The translations under genes and the position numbers were made by a program. This document shows positions 1 through 10,946 of a stretch of DNA of 64,000 nt, piece by piece (positions within the stretch are counted from its first letter, which is position 1; every line of letters begins with the position of its first letter). The DNA is taken from contig NC_085920.1 of the NCBI RefSeq assembly GCF_035222485.1, forward strand, positions 8,480,001-8,544,000, written 5' to 3'. The stretch is from Podospora pseudoanserina. Taxonomy: Eukaryota; Ascomycota; Sordariomycetes; Sordariales; Podosporaceae. The notes under the pieces are model-generated. The model ran no database searches, had not been told where the DNA came from, and saw only the letters and a program-made list of their open reading frames with translations.

Positions 1-1718
1 GGCCCTGCGCCTTAACAAAGCTTGCCTCGACCCCCTGACCTCCATCTTCGGCTGCTTTGCGCAATGCGGTCTTGTGAAGGCACATCAAGGCGGTGTGTAT
101 CAGGACGTGGATATAAATAGTATCTTGACACCCAATACTGGCAGGGAGGCGGAGATCTCGGGGCAAGCTGATGAGGAGGGCAAGCAGATCATTGCCAACG
201 TCTTGCTGTCGAGCCCAATAAGATTCTAGGTTGTGCTCGGCCTGCGCCTCTGGCCGAGCCTCAGTAGTCTCCAAGTCCACAGCTCGATAAAAGAGATGAG
301 CTGCGAGAGCACGTGCTCCCAGACGCGAAACGGGTGGTGACCTTTCTCGCAATGCCTGGTGTAAAGTGTTTGTGTGTTCTTGAGGCGTCTCTTCTCTACC
401 GCTCGTGAAGGCTTCCTCTGGTTTAGGAAGCAGCGTGTGCACCATCCGGTCGTCAATAATGGAAGGCAGCGCTGAGGTTGCGAAAACCAACCGATCTGCA
501 GAGTAAATCACCCACCAGGTCCTGCGGCGCTCCTCCATCTCAATCCAGTCGAGGTTTCGCGAAGACGGCGGCTCAAGATGAGACTGAAACAGAGATGGTG
601 GCTGTGGGCATCTGTCGAGTTGGTGCAGATTCAGGATCTGCGCGATCCTGATGCTCTTCCCCAGGCTGAGGGAAGCGCGAGAAAACAGTGTGCTTTGAGC
701 CTCGAAGCTGGCCATGAGCACCCAGCATTGGGCATGAGCTAACATGAATGCATTTGGTTCCTGGCCTTCTGTTAGTTGGGGAGTTCCACGGCCGAGATGC
801 AGGTAAAGCTGACCTTGGCTTCATCCTGCTCGGCAAGTTTGCGAGCACGACGGTACAAAGACATGGCTAGGGAGGCATGTGAAGGGTCGGTACTCGCTCC
901 AGTCGCCATGATCACCAATTGGAGGAACAAAGGTGGCTGACGAGAAGGAACATCTGATCGCAAGGATTCTAGGTAGCGAGAAGGGTGTATCATCGGGGAA
1001 CAGTGATAGCCATTTTTAAAGTATAAAGTGGTACTGTAGGCTAGGTTGTTAGCCATTGGATTGCACTTGGCACTACAAGAGATGCGCAGCACTGACAGTT
1101 CCTCAATCAAGTCGCGTGACAATGGGGCATCGTCTAGCTCCGTAAGTTCCAGTTCGCTATTGGCAAGCCAGTCAGCCGGCTGTTGATGTTGGTGACTTCG
1201 AGGCTCTCCGACATCTCGTCCTTCCTGAATCGTAGCCTCGCTCAGCCATGATTGGTCCGCGCTTGACGCCACCGGGGAAGAATAGACGACATTCGACGAG
1301 ACGGCTGTTCTGACCGTCCGCGGTGAATTGCAGCGGTCTGCATCAGCCGAATGTCTGATTGTTCTGAGCTGGTCCTCGAGTCGGACTGGTGTGCGCGATG
1401 GCGGTTGTTAACACAATGGTTCGGAGAGGTCGCATTGTCCGACAATGTCCGATGAGAGGCTCACTTACACAATTTAGCTTCCAGATCGCGAGCCTGCTTC
1501 CGCTTGCCCTGGCCTGACTTTCTGGAACTTGGATAAACGCAATCATTACGCAGGCTCGTACATCGACGGCAAACTGGTAGGTTCCGGTCGCATTTTTGCT
1601 TTCTATCGCGACACGATGTGCATGATAGTCGGGCCAAAGAAGTTGTGGATGTTGGGATAGCTGTGTCTGTAGGATGCTCAGAGTCGTCCATGAGCATCGG
1701 CGCAGCAGCGGAACCCAT
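1..1718 (-). CDS. Zn(II)2Cys6 fungal transcription factor, C-terminus cut by window edge
   Basis: Predicted fungus-specific DNA-binding regulator acting in the nucleus; its target genes are unknown. Exons 1469-1718, 814-1385 and 1-760 (open at the left edge) join in frame. The intron at 1386-1468 starts GTAAGT, and the one at 761-813 has a CTAAC branch site. Exon 1 begins at the ATG at 1718 and carries C-x2-C-x6-C-x6-C-x2-C-x6-C (starting CTSCRDRKQKC), the binuclear zinc cluster. Across the first splice the reading continues as LEAKLSRLEDQLRTI, the short coiled-coil linker usual after this domain. Exon 3 has the fungal-specific TF domain (Fungal_trans) with LAHAQCWVLMASFEAQ and RRRTWWVIYSADRL. 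No stop is met before the window edge. It is divergent from dcs1. Family assignment is firm; function is unassigned. Confidence 0.9.
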
Positions 1719-2423
1719 CGGACTTTCCCAGATGATTTACATATACGTGACCTCCTGGAGCACTCGGCACTCGAAATTTCCGGCGATGACAATGGCAGAC
1801 GATCGGAAGACTACAAGGAGTGCCTGAACAATAATTGTCGGTGTCTCGGGACGTTTTGTCAGCAAGCACAGACCAAGCTGCCGAGGAGCCTGCCTTAACC
1901 TAACCTGAATTCTTTGTACGTTTTTGAAAACCACTGGGGGAAGGAAAGCAATGATGGCATGGTATTGTGAACCAACTATTTCCTATGTTTTTGTGTGCTT
2001 TCCATATCTTTTTATTTGCATATTTAGTCTGGGAGGAAAGAAGGGTGGGAAGGGCCCATCTGGACTTTATGGCCTCTTGGGATACTTGATTCCTGTGGCT
2101 TTGAGGTTGTGGAAAGGCATCAACAGAAGTCTAAGACCCTTCAAAAGAAATTATAGCCTTGGAAGACATCCGAAAGACGACCGGGGCTGTTGCCACCTGT
2201 CCTTGGGGAAACTGGGTGGTCTCTGGATGAGGAAGATGGATATTGAGACAAGATGCAGCATGTCAGTGGTTCAATGCGGGGCAGAGCGCGGGGCACTAAT
2301 CCCATGTTTTCCATCTGAAGCCCCAAACACAGACAACTTGACTCGAGCTTCCTTCTGTCACACCCCTAATGCCCATCCCGGTTTGACTTTCGACAAAAAC
2401 TCACAACAACCAACGACTTCACC
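1719..2423. promoter_or_regulatory. Divergent intergenic region between the Zn2Cys6 gene and dcs1
   Basis: About 700 bp separate the two divergent start codons. The middle (about 1980-2040) is T-rich with a TATTTGCATATTTAG stretch, which could be core promoter sequence. I see no gene: a 190-codon open frame on the + strand has no recognisable domain and overlaps the dcs1 leader. Confidence 0.4.
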
Positions 2424-3490
2424 ATGTCCACACAAGCAGAGACCAAAGCCAAAGCCGAGGCACTCGTGCCAAAGTTCAAGTTCGAAAAGCTTCTGAATCA
2501 AGGTGTGTGCTTCGTATTACTCTCTACCATATCCACTTCCGCTATTCAACCACGTCCTAACCACCCACAACCTCAGACCAAGCAGGCCGCCGAACCTCCC
2601 TCCTCGGCACAATCGACTCTCTCCCCGCCCTCCTCATCCTCGAGCGTGCCCCCTTCCCATCCTCCCCCAATTACCTCGCCTCAGTCCCGACCACCCTCCA
2701 AACTCTCAAGAACCTAGGTGCTAATGACATCTACCACTGGTACCTCGCCAATTCCTCATCCCAGAACCCATCCGACGAGACGGCCGACCTCAAGATCAAC
2801 CTTATCCACCCCTGCACCGAAAGGCACATCAAGAAATACTCCAAACAGGGCGTCCGTCTCGTCTCCGAAACACCGCAAATCTACCTCGAGCGTGTCAGGC
2901 CGTACATGCAAGCCCAGCGCGACGCCGGCCGTCTGAACTGGGTGTTCAATATTGTTGAAGGGAGGACCGAGGTCGAGGATGTCATCTACCGCACACCGTT
3001 CGATGCCGCTTCCCTCAACGAAGAAGGGTTCTTGTTGCTGCCCGACCTGAACTGGGACCGCCAGACCCTCGATGCGCTGCACTTACTGGGTCTGGTGGAG
3101 AGAAGAGACATTTGGTCCTTGCGCGACCTGAAAAAGAAACACATCCCTTGGCTGAACCACATGAAGGAGAAGTTCATCGAGGCAACGACAAAGGTGTACC
3201 CATCCATCGAGGCTGACCAGCTGAAACTCTATGTCCACTACCAGCCCACATATTACCACTTTCATATTCACATTGTGCACGTTCAGCTCGAGGCGGGCGC
3301 CACGCAGGCGACGGGTAAGGCGGTTGGATTAGATAGCATTATATCGCAGTTGGAGACGATGGGTGGCGGGGACGAAGCGGGCATGGACCGGACTACAATG
3401 AGCTACACTCTGGGCGAGGCCAGCGATCTGTGGGTCGAGGTGTTCGAGCCGCTCAAGCGCGCCGGTGGTAAAGCTTCTCAATCGCAATGA
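2424..3490 (+). CDS. dcs1: Scavenger mRNA decapping enzyme DcpS/Dcs1
   Basis: HIT-family pyrophosphatase that hydrolyses the m7GpppN cap fragment left after 3'-to-5' mRNA decay by the exosome. Exons 2424-2502 and 2577-3490 give 330 aa. The intron at 2503-2576 (GTGTGT...CAG) restores the frame into the N-terminal domain (RRTSLLGTIDSLPALLILER). The C-terminal half carries the catalytic histidine triad in YYHFHIHIVHV, preceded by LKLYVHYQPTY. The length fits the family. The ATG at 2424 is the first in frame and directly precedes a Lys-rich N-terminus (MSTQAETKAKAEALVPKFKF). The last 38 bp of the coding sequence overlap, in antisense, the coding end of the convergent GILT-like gene. Identification is very secure. 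Confidence 0.96.
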
Positions 3491-4476
3491 CGAGGTCATT
3501 GACGCTGGAGCCGTGGGGGCATTCCTTCCACTGGCCGTTATCGCGGACGCAGTAGATCTCCTCGTTGAGGCGGACGGTGCAGCTCTTGGTCACGCCGGCC
3601 GCCGAGGTTCTCCTGACGCTGCTTCTGAGCATACCCATCCCATAGGCGCCATCATCCTTGGTGGCGCACTCGTTGAGCTTGTCAAAGTCGATGGCATGCT
3701 CGAGGGCGCAGTCCTCGATCAAACCACGCTGGGGGATGTGGCGGTAGTCCTTGGTTAAGCACATGACGAACCCGAGATAGGTCTTGGGGTCTGGGTAAAG
3801 GCTTTGGGCGCAGAGCTCAATGATGTTGCCGAGGCCTGGAGACATTGCCTGTTAGTCTTTGGCGCGCTAGATGTTTAGCACAAGGGTAAACCTACACTCC
3901 TCTGCGCCATGCTTGCAAGCCACTCCGTCATCGTGTTCGGTTGGTCTGTGGTACACTGTGTCAGGGTCTGTCCATCAAGGTGCGCATGCCACAAACGGTG
4001 AGGCAAATATAGGGGGGTGGAGGTGTAGCGTACCGGCCGATGAACGAGAGGGTAAAGTTGACCTTGTCGAGAGTCTTTTGCATGACGGGGAGAACGAGGT
4101 CGCGGAGGCAGTCCTATACCGGAGACAAGGGGTTAGCTGCTGAGCTGAGTTTCCACGTCGGCATCAAAACAAACAATACCTTCGCATCAGGGCACTTGGA
4201 CATGATATGCGCCTCAAGAGGAACCAACCCCCTTCTGACGCTAGGCTCCACCATCTTGATCACCGTCTCAGGCGCCGAGGGTTGCTGAGCGGCATGGTGA
4301 TGGGCGGTGTGTGAGTGAAGCGGGTGGTTTGGGTTCTGCTGGAAGAAGCAGTAGATGAATCCGACAACGACAAGGTATGCGACAGCGAGGAGGAAACGTC
4401 CTGGGCTGAGGCCGCGACGCGGTGGGATGAGCGGCATTCCGGGGTTGCCAGCGGGGTATTTCTCGTCCATCCCCAT
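3453..4476 (-). CDS. GILT-like thiol reductase, membrane-anchored
   Basis: Member of the gamma-interferon-inducible lysosomal thiol reductase (GILT) family, which in animals reduces disulfides in endosomal compartments; the fungal role is not established. Exons 4180-4476, 4034-4113, 3896-3945 and 3453-3835 (introns of 66, 88 and 60 bp) give 269 aa. Residues 28-45 (FLLAVAYLVVVGFIYCFF) form one predicted membrane anchor, so the protein is probably type II. The family core follows: VPLEAHIMSKCPDAKDCL, EECLGNIIELCAQ and ALEHAIDFDKLNECA. The canonical CxxC active site is not visible; C95 and C101 lie in a C-x5-C instead. The coding end overlaps that of dcs1 by 38 bp tail to tail. The family call is strong; enzymatic activity is uncertain. 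Confidence 0.88.
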
Positions 4477-5496
4477 CTTTGGTGGTGATGTTGATGAGAT
4501 GATGTATACAAAAAGATGCAAGATAACGGATATGGTTGCAGGTGATTTGGGTTGCGGCGCAGTGCTGGCTGGTGGTTGTCTTGGCTGAGGATGCGAGGGG
4601 AGAAGAAGAAAACTGGACTGGACGCCAAGTGCCAAGGTTGGGGTTTTTGGAGAGCTACTGAGCTACTGATGTGGGGTGGTTTAGCTGTTGAGACTTGCAG
4701 TTGTCAGTCAGTCAAGACGGGATGTTCTGGTTGATGGAAGTGCTTGACATCAAGATACTGGAGAGATGCCACCAACCCGAGTCGCATCACGAAGCTAGGT
4801 ATCCGGAAGTCTGGAGGCTGACACGGGACAATGGAGCTCAATCATGTGAACCAGCGGACGTGGATCCGGCAAACTCCCCTTTCCCACGGGCGGTATCCCA
4901 GCGTTCCACATCTCTCCACTTGCCCTGATCGTCCATCAACTCCACAAACGACTGTGGAACATCTATTTGCGAAATATAAGATACCTTCATTCGATCGGTA
5001 TAATGAAGAATTTCAAAATAACAATTCGTAGAAGCTTCACGCTTTCCCAGCGGCTTGACAGTTCGAAATCCATGTGTGGGGATCACTACTCCATAACTTG
5101 GTGAAGCAACTTCACCGGCTGCTTGCGGCTTAAGGATATCTTCAATTTCCAACATCAGATGGCAGACTATTTAGTCGTGATATCGTTGGGATCATATCCT
5201 CGATCCTTTTACATTTAATATCCATTGGAGTTGACATTTTTCATCTTAACTACTTCTGATATATCACTTTTAAGATAACCCCAGAGGTTAAGGGGTGGTT
5301 GAGAGTTTGTTCATGATACTACAGGGTTAGGGTTTCTATCCCCTAGTCTTCACCCCTTTTCAGTGACAGTGACTCACTTACAACTCCTCATCCAGTCTCC
5401 AATAAATAGTCTCATTGCAACTCTCATCGATGAAGATATTTTTAATCTTCAAATAAACATATTTGTTATCAAACTTTATGTCACAAGCCAGTTACG
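4477..5496. other. Intergenic region with AT-rich patch
   Basis: Divergent spacer between the GILT-like and RidA genes. The stretch at about 4960-5480 is clearly more AT-rich than its surroundings. An open frame of 105 codons on the minus strand (4838-5155, starting MLEIEDILKPQ) has a real ATG but no domain, signal or partner I recognise; it may be a relic or chance. No other gene is visible. Confidence 0.4.
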
Positions 5497-6190
5497 ATGC
5501 CCCCCTCCCGCAAGCTCATCTCCTCCGGCTCCCCGTTCGAGGCTCGGATCGGGTACTCTCGAGCTGTAGTCCAGGGTGACATGGTTTTTGTATCTGGATG
5601 CACTGGGTAAAGTAGTTTTGCTTTTTTGTAGTACAGTATCTTTGTCACATTAACACATTGCCGCATTACCACATTACCACATTACCACATTACCACATTA
5701 CCACATCAACACCCACATTCTCACATTACCACATCAACACATTACCACATCAACACATTACCACATCAACACATTACCACTTTTATCATTTCACCTACCT
5801 CCCTGTCTAAACTTTCCACCGTTCACATACTAACCACGGCATGTCGTCAGCTACGACTACAAAACAGGCCTCATCTCCCCCAACGTCGTCGACCAAGCAG
5901 AGCAAACCTTTCAAAACATCGCCGCTGCCTTGGCCGAAGCGGGCGCTGGGATGCAGGATGTTGTGAGAGTGAGATACATCCTGCCAGACAGGAAAGACTT
6001 TGAAAGCACCTGGTTGGTCTTGCAATTCCCTTCTTGGAAACTGCCGAGGTTAAGCAACTGACAGAAAAGCAGGCCTGTGCTCCAAAAGTGGCTGGGCAAT
6101 GTGAGACCTGCCGCTACCATGATCCAGGCTGGGTTGATGGAGGAGGTGATGAAGATTGAAGTTGAAGTCACCGCCAAAGTGGACAGGTAA
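5497..6190 (+). CDS. RidA/YjgF/UK114-family protein
   Basis: Members of this family hydrolyse reactive enamine/imine intermediates such as 2-aminoacrylate; some fungal members are mitochondrial. Exons 5497-5606, 5851-6012 and 6073-6190 give 129 aa, the usual length. Motifs seen are GYSRAVVQGDMVFVSGCTGY across the first splice, then QAEQTFQNIAAALAEAGAGM, VVRVRYILPDRKDF and the C-terminal RPAATMIQAGLMEEVMKIEV, which holds the conserved Arg of the active-site pocket. Intron 1 (5607-5850) is unusually long for this window at 244 bp and is mostly a CACATTAC-type array ending in a perfect TACTAAC branch site. Intron 2 (6013-6072) has a weak GTTGGT donor, but joining there restores the conserved W-PVLQKWLG. 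There is no clear targeting peptide. Identification is strong. Confidence 0.9.
5649..5780. repeat. CACATTAC / CACATCAA tandem array inside RidA intron 1
   Basis: The unit CACATTAC is repeated head to tail, then alternates with CACATCAA to give a 16-bp higher-order unit (CACATCAACACATTAC). It fills most of the intron and stops about 50 bp before the branch site. Confidence 0.85.
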
Positions 6191-6311
6191 AGACGTTGCT
6201 AGCAGAGCGCATTAAACCAAAAGAATTACGGAAAAGTCCATGCCCAAGTCCATCCGAAAACTCCAAGCTCTTTCCTACAAATGGGTATCGTCATTACGTC
6301 CGTCATTACCA

Positions 6312-7688
6312 TTACTTGGGAACCCCCTTACCCGGCGCGTCAACGACCACCACCAGTTCCCCGTTACCCCCTTGGCCAGCCACCGTCCCGTCCCCGGCCC
6401 TCTCATTCTGCAAGACCTCCTCCACCACCCGCTCTCCACTGACTGCCTCCCCGTCCGCCTCCCCTTCCTTCTTCTCCCCCTCCCCCTCAGCCTCTTCTTT
6501 CTCCTTCTTCTCCCTCTCCTCTCTGCCTCGTTTATGACAATACCACAGCACAAACAGCAACAGGAAAACAGCCACGCTCCACAACGCGCTTGTTCCCGCC
6601 AACATGGGAAACTTGGTCTTCAGCGCATTCAAGATGGCCTTGAGCATGGTCTTGATCAACGCTGGGGTGAGTGCCAAATCACTCAGGTTCTTTGGCATAA
6701 AGAACTTGGCTGCCCCCTTCAGCCCCTCGTCAGCATTAATCTTGGATTTATCCAGCCCCTGCGCTTCCGCGGCCATGGCTAGAATTTCCGGGGCAAGGCT
6801 AGAGGTGAGCTTCTTGGGAAGCTGAGTCACTAGTTTCTGGAGAGACGAAGGCAGCTTCTCAAAGGTCTTGGTGAGGATGTCATTCCGGCCGTCGAGGAGG
6901 GAGACAAGGTCATCAACTGCTGTGGGGACACCGTTGGCGAGATCCTTGAGAATTTGGACAAACGGCCGAACCAATAGGTCTTTTGCGTCTGAAGAGATGG
7001 AGCCCGAAGACGACAGGTTGAGCTTGTCTAACAAGCGAGAGAGGTCGGCCCATTCCTTCTCGGCCGATTCCGGCTTGGTTGTGCCCTCGGTCGCGGGAAC
7101 GGCGAGGTTGTCCGGGGTTGACGAACCCTGCTTCTTGGAGCGCGTGAACATGCGGGACAGGCGCGATGGCTTCTTCTCCTTCGACTTGGTGTTCTGGTTA
7201 TCCTTTCCATCAGCCTTTGTATCTGCCGCGTCGATAACAATCTCCTCTGGCCCAGAAGGAGACTCTTGTTCTGGCGCCTTGGGTATCGTTGCCAGCTCGG
7301 TATTCTTGTCCTTCAACACCAGAGCCGTATCGTTGGGGTTGGAGGCCGAGCTGGCGCCGAACAGCTGGAACGTCTCGCTCTTGTCATCCCAATCCCACGT
7401 CAACTCGGGGGTTTTCGATCGAGGCGGCAGCGCCGGCCGAGGTCCCTCTTCCTCCTCCGCGTCAAAGCCAGTGCGCGCAACGAGTCGTTCGAGAAACTGC
7501 TCATCCTCGTCGTCGAGGATGGGAGCCACTGGGATTCGCTTGCCGTTGTCGTCGGATGAAAGCGACGATACTGAAACCCGGGGAGCGGCCGATGGCGTCA
7601 AGACGACTTTCGCGTTGCCATCACCACCCTCCTCGGCCTTCTTCTCCTTCTCCTTTGACTTTTGCCTCCATGGAAAATGCGGAGCCAT
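6312..7688 (-). CDS. Single-TM protein of unknown function with acidic/Ser-rich N-terminus
   Basis: One uninterrupted frame of 458 aa from the ATG at 7688. The first 200 residues are low-complexity and charged, with Lys/Glu and Ser tracts and a basic patch (KKPSRLSRMFTRSKK). Residues of about 210-360 look folded and helical, including LLVRPFVQILKDLANGVPTA and LPSSLQKLVTQLPKKL. One hydrophobic segment (about 368-384, WSVAVFLLLFVLWYC) precedes a highly charged Lys/Glu tail. There is no signal peptide, so a tail-proximal membrane anchor is likely. Length, codon pattern and ordered middle part argue for a genuine gene, but I do not recognise the family and assign no function. It is convergent with the RidA gene 121 bp away. 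Confidence 0.8.
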   Translation of the reverse strand: MAPHFPWRQKSKEKEKKAEEGGDGNAKVVLTPSAAPRVSVSSLSSDDNGKRIPVAPILDDEDEQFLERLVARTGFDAEEEEGPRPALPPRSKTPELTWDWDDKSETFQLFGASSASNPNDTALVLKDKNTELATIPKAPEQESPSGPEEIVIDAADTKADGKDNQNTKSKEKKPSRLSRMFTRSKKQGSSTPDNLAVPATEGTTKPESAEKEWADLSRLLDKLNLSSSGSISSDAKDLLVRPFVQILKDLANGVPTAVDDLVSLLDGRNDILTKTFEKLPSSLQKLVTQLPKKLTSSLAPEILAMAAEAQGLDKSKINADEGLKGAAKFFMPKNLSDLALTPALIKTMLKAILNALKTKFPMLAGTSALWSVAVFLLLFVLWYCHKRGREEREKKEKEEAEGEGEKKEGEADGEAVSGERVVEEVLQNERAGDGTVAGQGGNGELVVVVDAPGKGVPK

Positions 7689-8087
7689 GTGTGCGGTTGC
7701 GTGTACGTGGTGAGTTGCACTGGGATGACGTCTTGGCGTCAGTGGTGAGGGGCGGGGTTGGAGGGGAAGCTTTGGTGCCCGTGCTGTTGCGTTTGCTCGT
7801 ACTCGGCTTAGGAAAGGCGGGGGGGGGAAAGATGGTGGATGTACGCGGCTCCGGGTTGAAACACTTCACATGCAGATTCGAGATCAGATGAACTCGAGCT
7901 GCTGCAGTTGACGTCTGGGTTTATTTCCAGGTCTTTCCAAGCTTCCGGTTTCACTATAGGTAGGGGGTTCGTTAGAGTCAACCACACCAGCGGGAGATCT
8001 CAATCAAGATGTGCACAGCCACAGGGTGATGTCATGCAATTGGGTATCATCAAGAATTCTATCTATGTAAATCAAAAAAAAAAAAAA
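7689..8087. other. Short intergenic spacer upstream of the one-TM gene, downstream of nse1
   Basis: About 400 bp holding the promoter of the one-TM gene and the nse1 3' end. There are a G run near 7820 and an A run (about 13) near 8075. No gene is seen. Confidence 0.4.
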
Positions 8088-9056
8088 TTAGTCTTCAGCC
8101 TCTTCCTCGCCTGCATCTTCGGCGACCTCGCTACGTCTCCCGCGTCTCCCGGCTCTTGATCTTTGGAATGCCGATCTGGATGTGATGGCCCTTTCCCCCA
8201 CAAACTGAGATCCATCCCACTCCGTCTGACACTTCGGACACTTCCGGTCCGGCCTGGTCCTCCAAAAATTGCCCTCGCAAACATCGTGCAGGCGAATTGT
8301 GCAGTCTACATTGTTACACCGCTGTCCGTGCGTCACGATCTCCTTGCACGCCTCGCAGAACTTGATATGCTGCCACTCTTCTTCTTCGTCGTTGTAGGTG
8401 GCAACAAGCCAGGACCACAGCTCAACCAGGGCTCTCGTGCTTAGGCTGTAAAACCCGTCCCTGCTCTTCTCCAACCACCCCTCGGCTACCAGGTTCGATA
8501 GTAGCGCGAGCACTTCGGAGTGTTTGAGTCCCCGAGTGGCTGACTGACTGCCTTCCGCATCCTCACCATTGGCGCCGTTGACATGTCCATTCCCCATACT
8601 TTGCCGAGAGGGGCGTGATACCTTCAGTGCCTGTCCCTCATCCACAGCCATGACCTCCATGCGGGGCGTGTTGTACGTCTCAAACATGGCGTCGAGCAGC
8701 CTCTTGATGTATGCTACCTCTTCGGCCGAATGGACAGTGGCCATCTGGCTGGCTGGGTCGCTCTGGGTGTTGTAAAAAACCCAGACACGCTCGTCTCGGA
8801 CTTGATCGCGCATATAGCGGATGTCATAGTCCAATGGCTCCACGGCCTCTCTCGCAGTTCGGATGGCATCTGTAAACTGGTCCAGAGTGATGGTGTCCGG
8901 GTCAACGGGCTCAAAGGTGGTCTTTGACTTGAGGTCGGCCAGCAGTTTCTTGCCTTGTTTCAGCGTGAGGGTGCCTTGTGCCATGAAGTTTTGAAGAAAA
9001 GAACGGTGGAGGTCATTGTACCCGGCTGGAAGAGGTGGCTCCCAGTCGATCTCCAT
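8088..9056 (-). CDS. nse1: Nse1, RING-type subunit of the SMC5/6 complex
   Basis: Nse1 partners Nse3 and Nse4 in the SMC5/6 DNA-repair complex in the nucleus and carries a variant RING finger with ubiquitin-ligase capacity. A single exon encodes 322 aa from the ATG at 9056. The N-terminal winged-helix region includes HRSFLQNFMAQGTLTL and later LLSNLVAEGWLEKSRDGFY followed by LSTRALVELWSWL. The RING-like domain lies at residues 234-280, with Cys 234, 237, 247 and 252, His 257, and Cys 260, 273 and 276 (C4HC3), including RCNNVDCTIRLHDVC and CPKCQTEW. The tail is Arg-rich, then acidic. Length and domain order match fungal Nse1. Identification is secure. Confidence 0.94.
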   Translation of the reverse strand: MEIDWEPPLPAGYNDLHRSFLQNFMAQGTLTLKQGKKLLADLKSKTTFEPVDPDTITLDQFTDAIRTAREAVEPLDYDIRYMRDQVRDERVWVFYNTQSDPASQMATVHSAEEVAYIKRLLDAMFETYNTPRMEVMAVDEGQALKVSRPSRQSMGNGHVNGANGEDAEGSQSATRGLKHSEVLALLSNLVAEGWLEKSRDGFYSLSTRALVELWSWLVATYNDEEEEWQHIKFCEACKEIVTHGQRCNNVDCTIRLHDVCEGNFWRTRPDRKCPKCQTEWDGSQFVGERAITSRSAFQRSRAGRRGRRSEVAEDAGEEEAED

Positions 9057-10946
9057 TGATGAAGCACTGTAAGTAGAGTGGGCGTGGATTCGGTTGGTGG
9101 AAAGACGAGGTTGTCGTCTGTCGGCTTGTGTGTGTGAGAGAGAGAGAGACTGCAGTGCTGATGCTGTGGCGAGCTGCAGGTTTCCAAACGACTGTAACCA
9201 GAGCGCGTTCTTCCCCGCGATTTTTGGCGTTGCGGGATGTCAGCCACGCCCTGCAAAAGTGGTTGCAGCGGACCGAATTGATGGCCTTGCGAGGAAGGTG
9301 CACGGTCCATTTTGTCGGGCACGGGTCATATGTCTTTTCCATCAGCGCCACCAGCGCAATATTTCGAACCGAGCTCACCTCACCAACAACCAACCCCCAT
9401 TTTCACCCACGCCCACTGGCACAAGGGTTGGCTCTTCTCACTATCTCCCACTATCACAATCTAGACCTCCCTCTTTTGGAAAATCACAGGCTTCCAATAT
9501 TTCTCTAATCTTCTAATCCCGAAGCTTGAAGTTCTTGGTATCTCTTGTTCGACAGCTGTTTGAAGCAGCTGTTTCGGCACCCGCCTGTACCCGAGGTGCT
9601 GCCCCCGTTTCCACGTGGGTTCAAATCTCCGATACGCTGCTTTTTCTCCTCCCGTCCCTTCTACGATGGATCGTCTAGTGTAGGCTCGACGGGATTACGG
9701 CACGCATGGCAAAGAGACTGATATTCTCCTCTTGTTCTCTCATCACACTCGTCACCTGCACTAGTAGACTGTCGTGCCTGTGTGGCTCAACTGCCGCGGC
9801 CACAGTCGTCCGATGTGTGCTCCTCAGATTGGGAACGGCTTCACCTCTAGCGTTTCGGAGAACGCCCCTCTTTTCGGAAACCGGTTAAGCGGCAGGGGGT
9901 TCGTGACATCGTCTCACGTTGGCAGGGGCGGCATCTCTCTTTTCCAGAGCTTGGCTCACCAGATCCCCTCACCCACAGCCTGTTTGCATCTCGGGCCATG
10001 GAGCTGTTATGGAGACAGGGTCTGGATTCACTTGACGTTCTGTTTCCACCTCTTTATCATGGTATCAACTGACACTTGCCTCAAGAGTTATCATATCTCC
10101 ACTACCGTCGTTCTCGAGTCTGGACTTTCGGGCTCGGCTCCAACTCCGTCGAAATCCACTCAAACCTCACATGCCAACCACCCATTGAAGAACAGAGTCA
10201 CAACGACAAGACAGATCTGCAGACTGCAGCCGACCCTCCTTCCCATATGCGTCTTCTTCACCCTTATGTCCTTCCTGCAAGGCCGGGGTTGCTTGCTGCT
10301 TCTGATCTCCGAACGTGAACAGGGTCGCACCGGAGCAGACCAAATGCTTGTGATAAAGCTGCGGAGGAGCTACAATAAACGATCAAAGCGCTACTCTCCA
10401 CATCAAGCCACTAGTCCTCTTTCGCCATTCAGTTCGTGAAGGGCTTGCTTCTCGATAGCGTCTTTTGCAAATCACGAAGGCCCTGTTGGATTGCGCTCGG
10501 ACGCTCGGATCTTGGTAGCGATACATCGCCCATCTCGTTCTCTCACAAAGCGCACCTGTAAGGGCACAACATCGCAATCGGCACGCAGCTTCCTGTAACC
10601 ATATTCAGCTGCTCGCTTCTGGACCCTCCTCTCCCCCCTCAACCACCCCCGTTTCCACAGCTCCGTCTTTGGGCATGATGGGCAGGGCGAGAAGCTGGGT
10701 GTTTGGGCCTCTCCACGTTTTCCAGGGGTCACTGTGTCACGCTCACTGTCACCCAAGCTAGCCCGAGGCCATGGCTTTCTCAATTTATCCACAAGATCCC
10801 CCTCCTTGGCGTCGCCCTGTCTGCATGATAACGCGTCTTGATCCCCAGTCTCAACCTTGGTCCTGGTGTTTGTTTCTTCTTCTTCTCCATTCCTGTGCAA
10901 CCTCCAATCCCTTGACGTACCCGGCGCTGCCGACAACACCCTCAAG
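9057..10946. promoter_or_regulatory. 1.9-kb divergent intergenic region (nse1 / 7-TM gene)
   Basis: This shared upstream region is long for two ordinary genes, so the 7-TM gene may have a long 5' leader or complex promoter. There is a GA run near 9136-9148. Several open frames (for example 9774-10439 +) lack domains and show no coding signature. I see no RNA gene. Confidence 0.4.

Noticed and set aside
1924-2496. 190-codon + strand frame before dcs1
   Set aside because: No domain; it runs through the dcs1 start in another frame and is probably promoter and leader DNA.
6868-7713. 281-codon open frame on the + strand
   Set aside because: Antisense to the one-TM protein gene; Ser/Arg-rich translation typical of a shadow.
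9540-9650. tRNA-like stretch (GGGTTCAAATCTC followed by a T run)
   Set aside because: The putative T-stem has only three pairs and no 5' acceptor strand complements the sequence before the T run.
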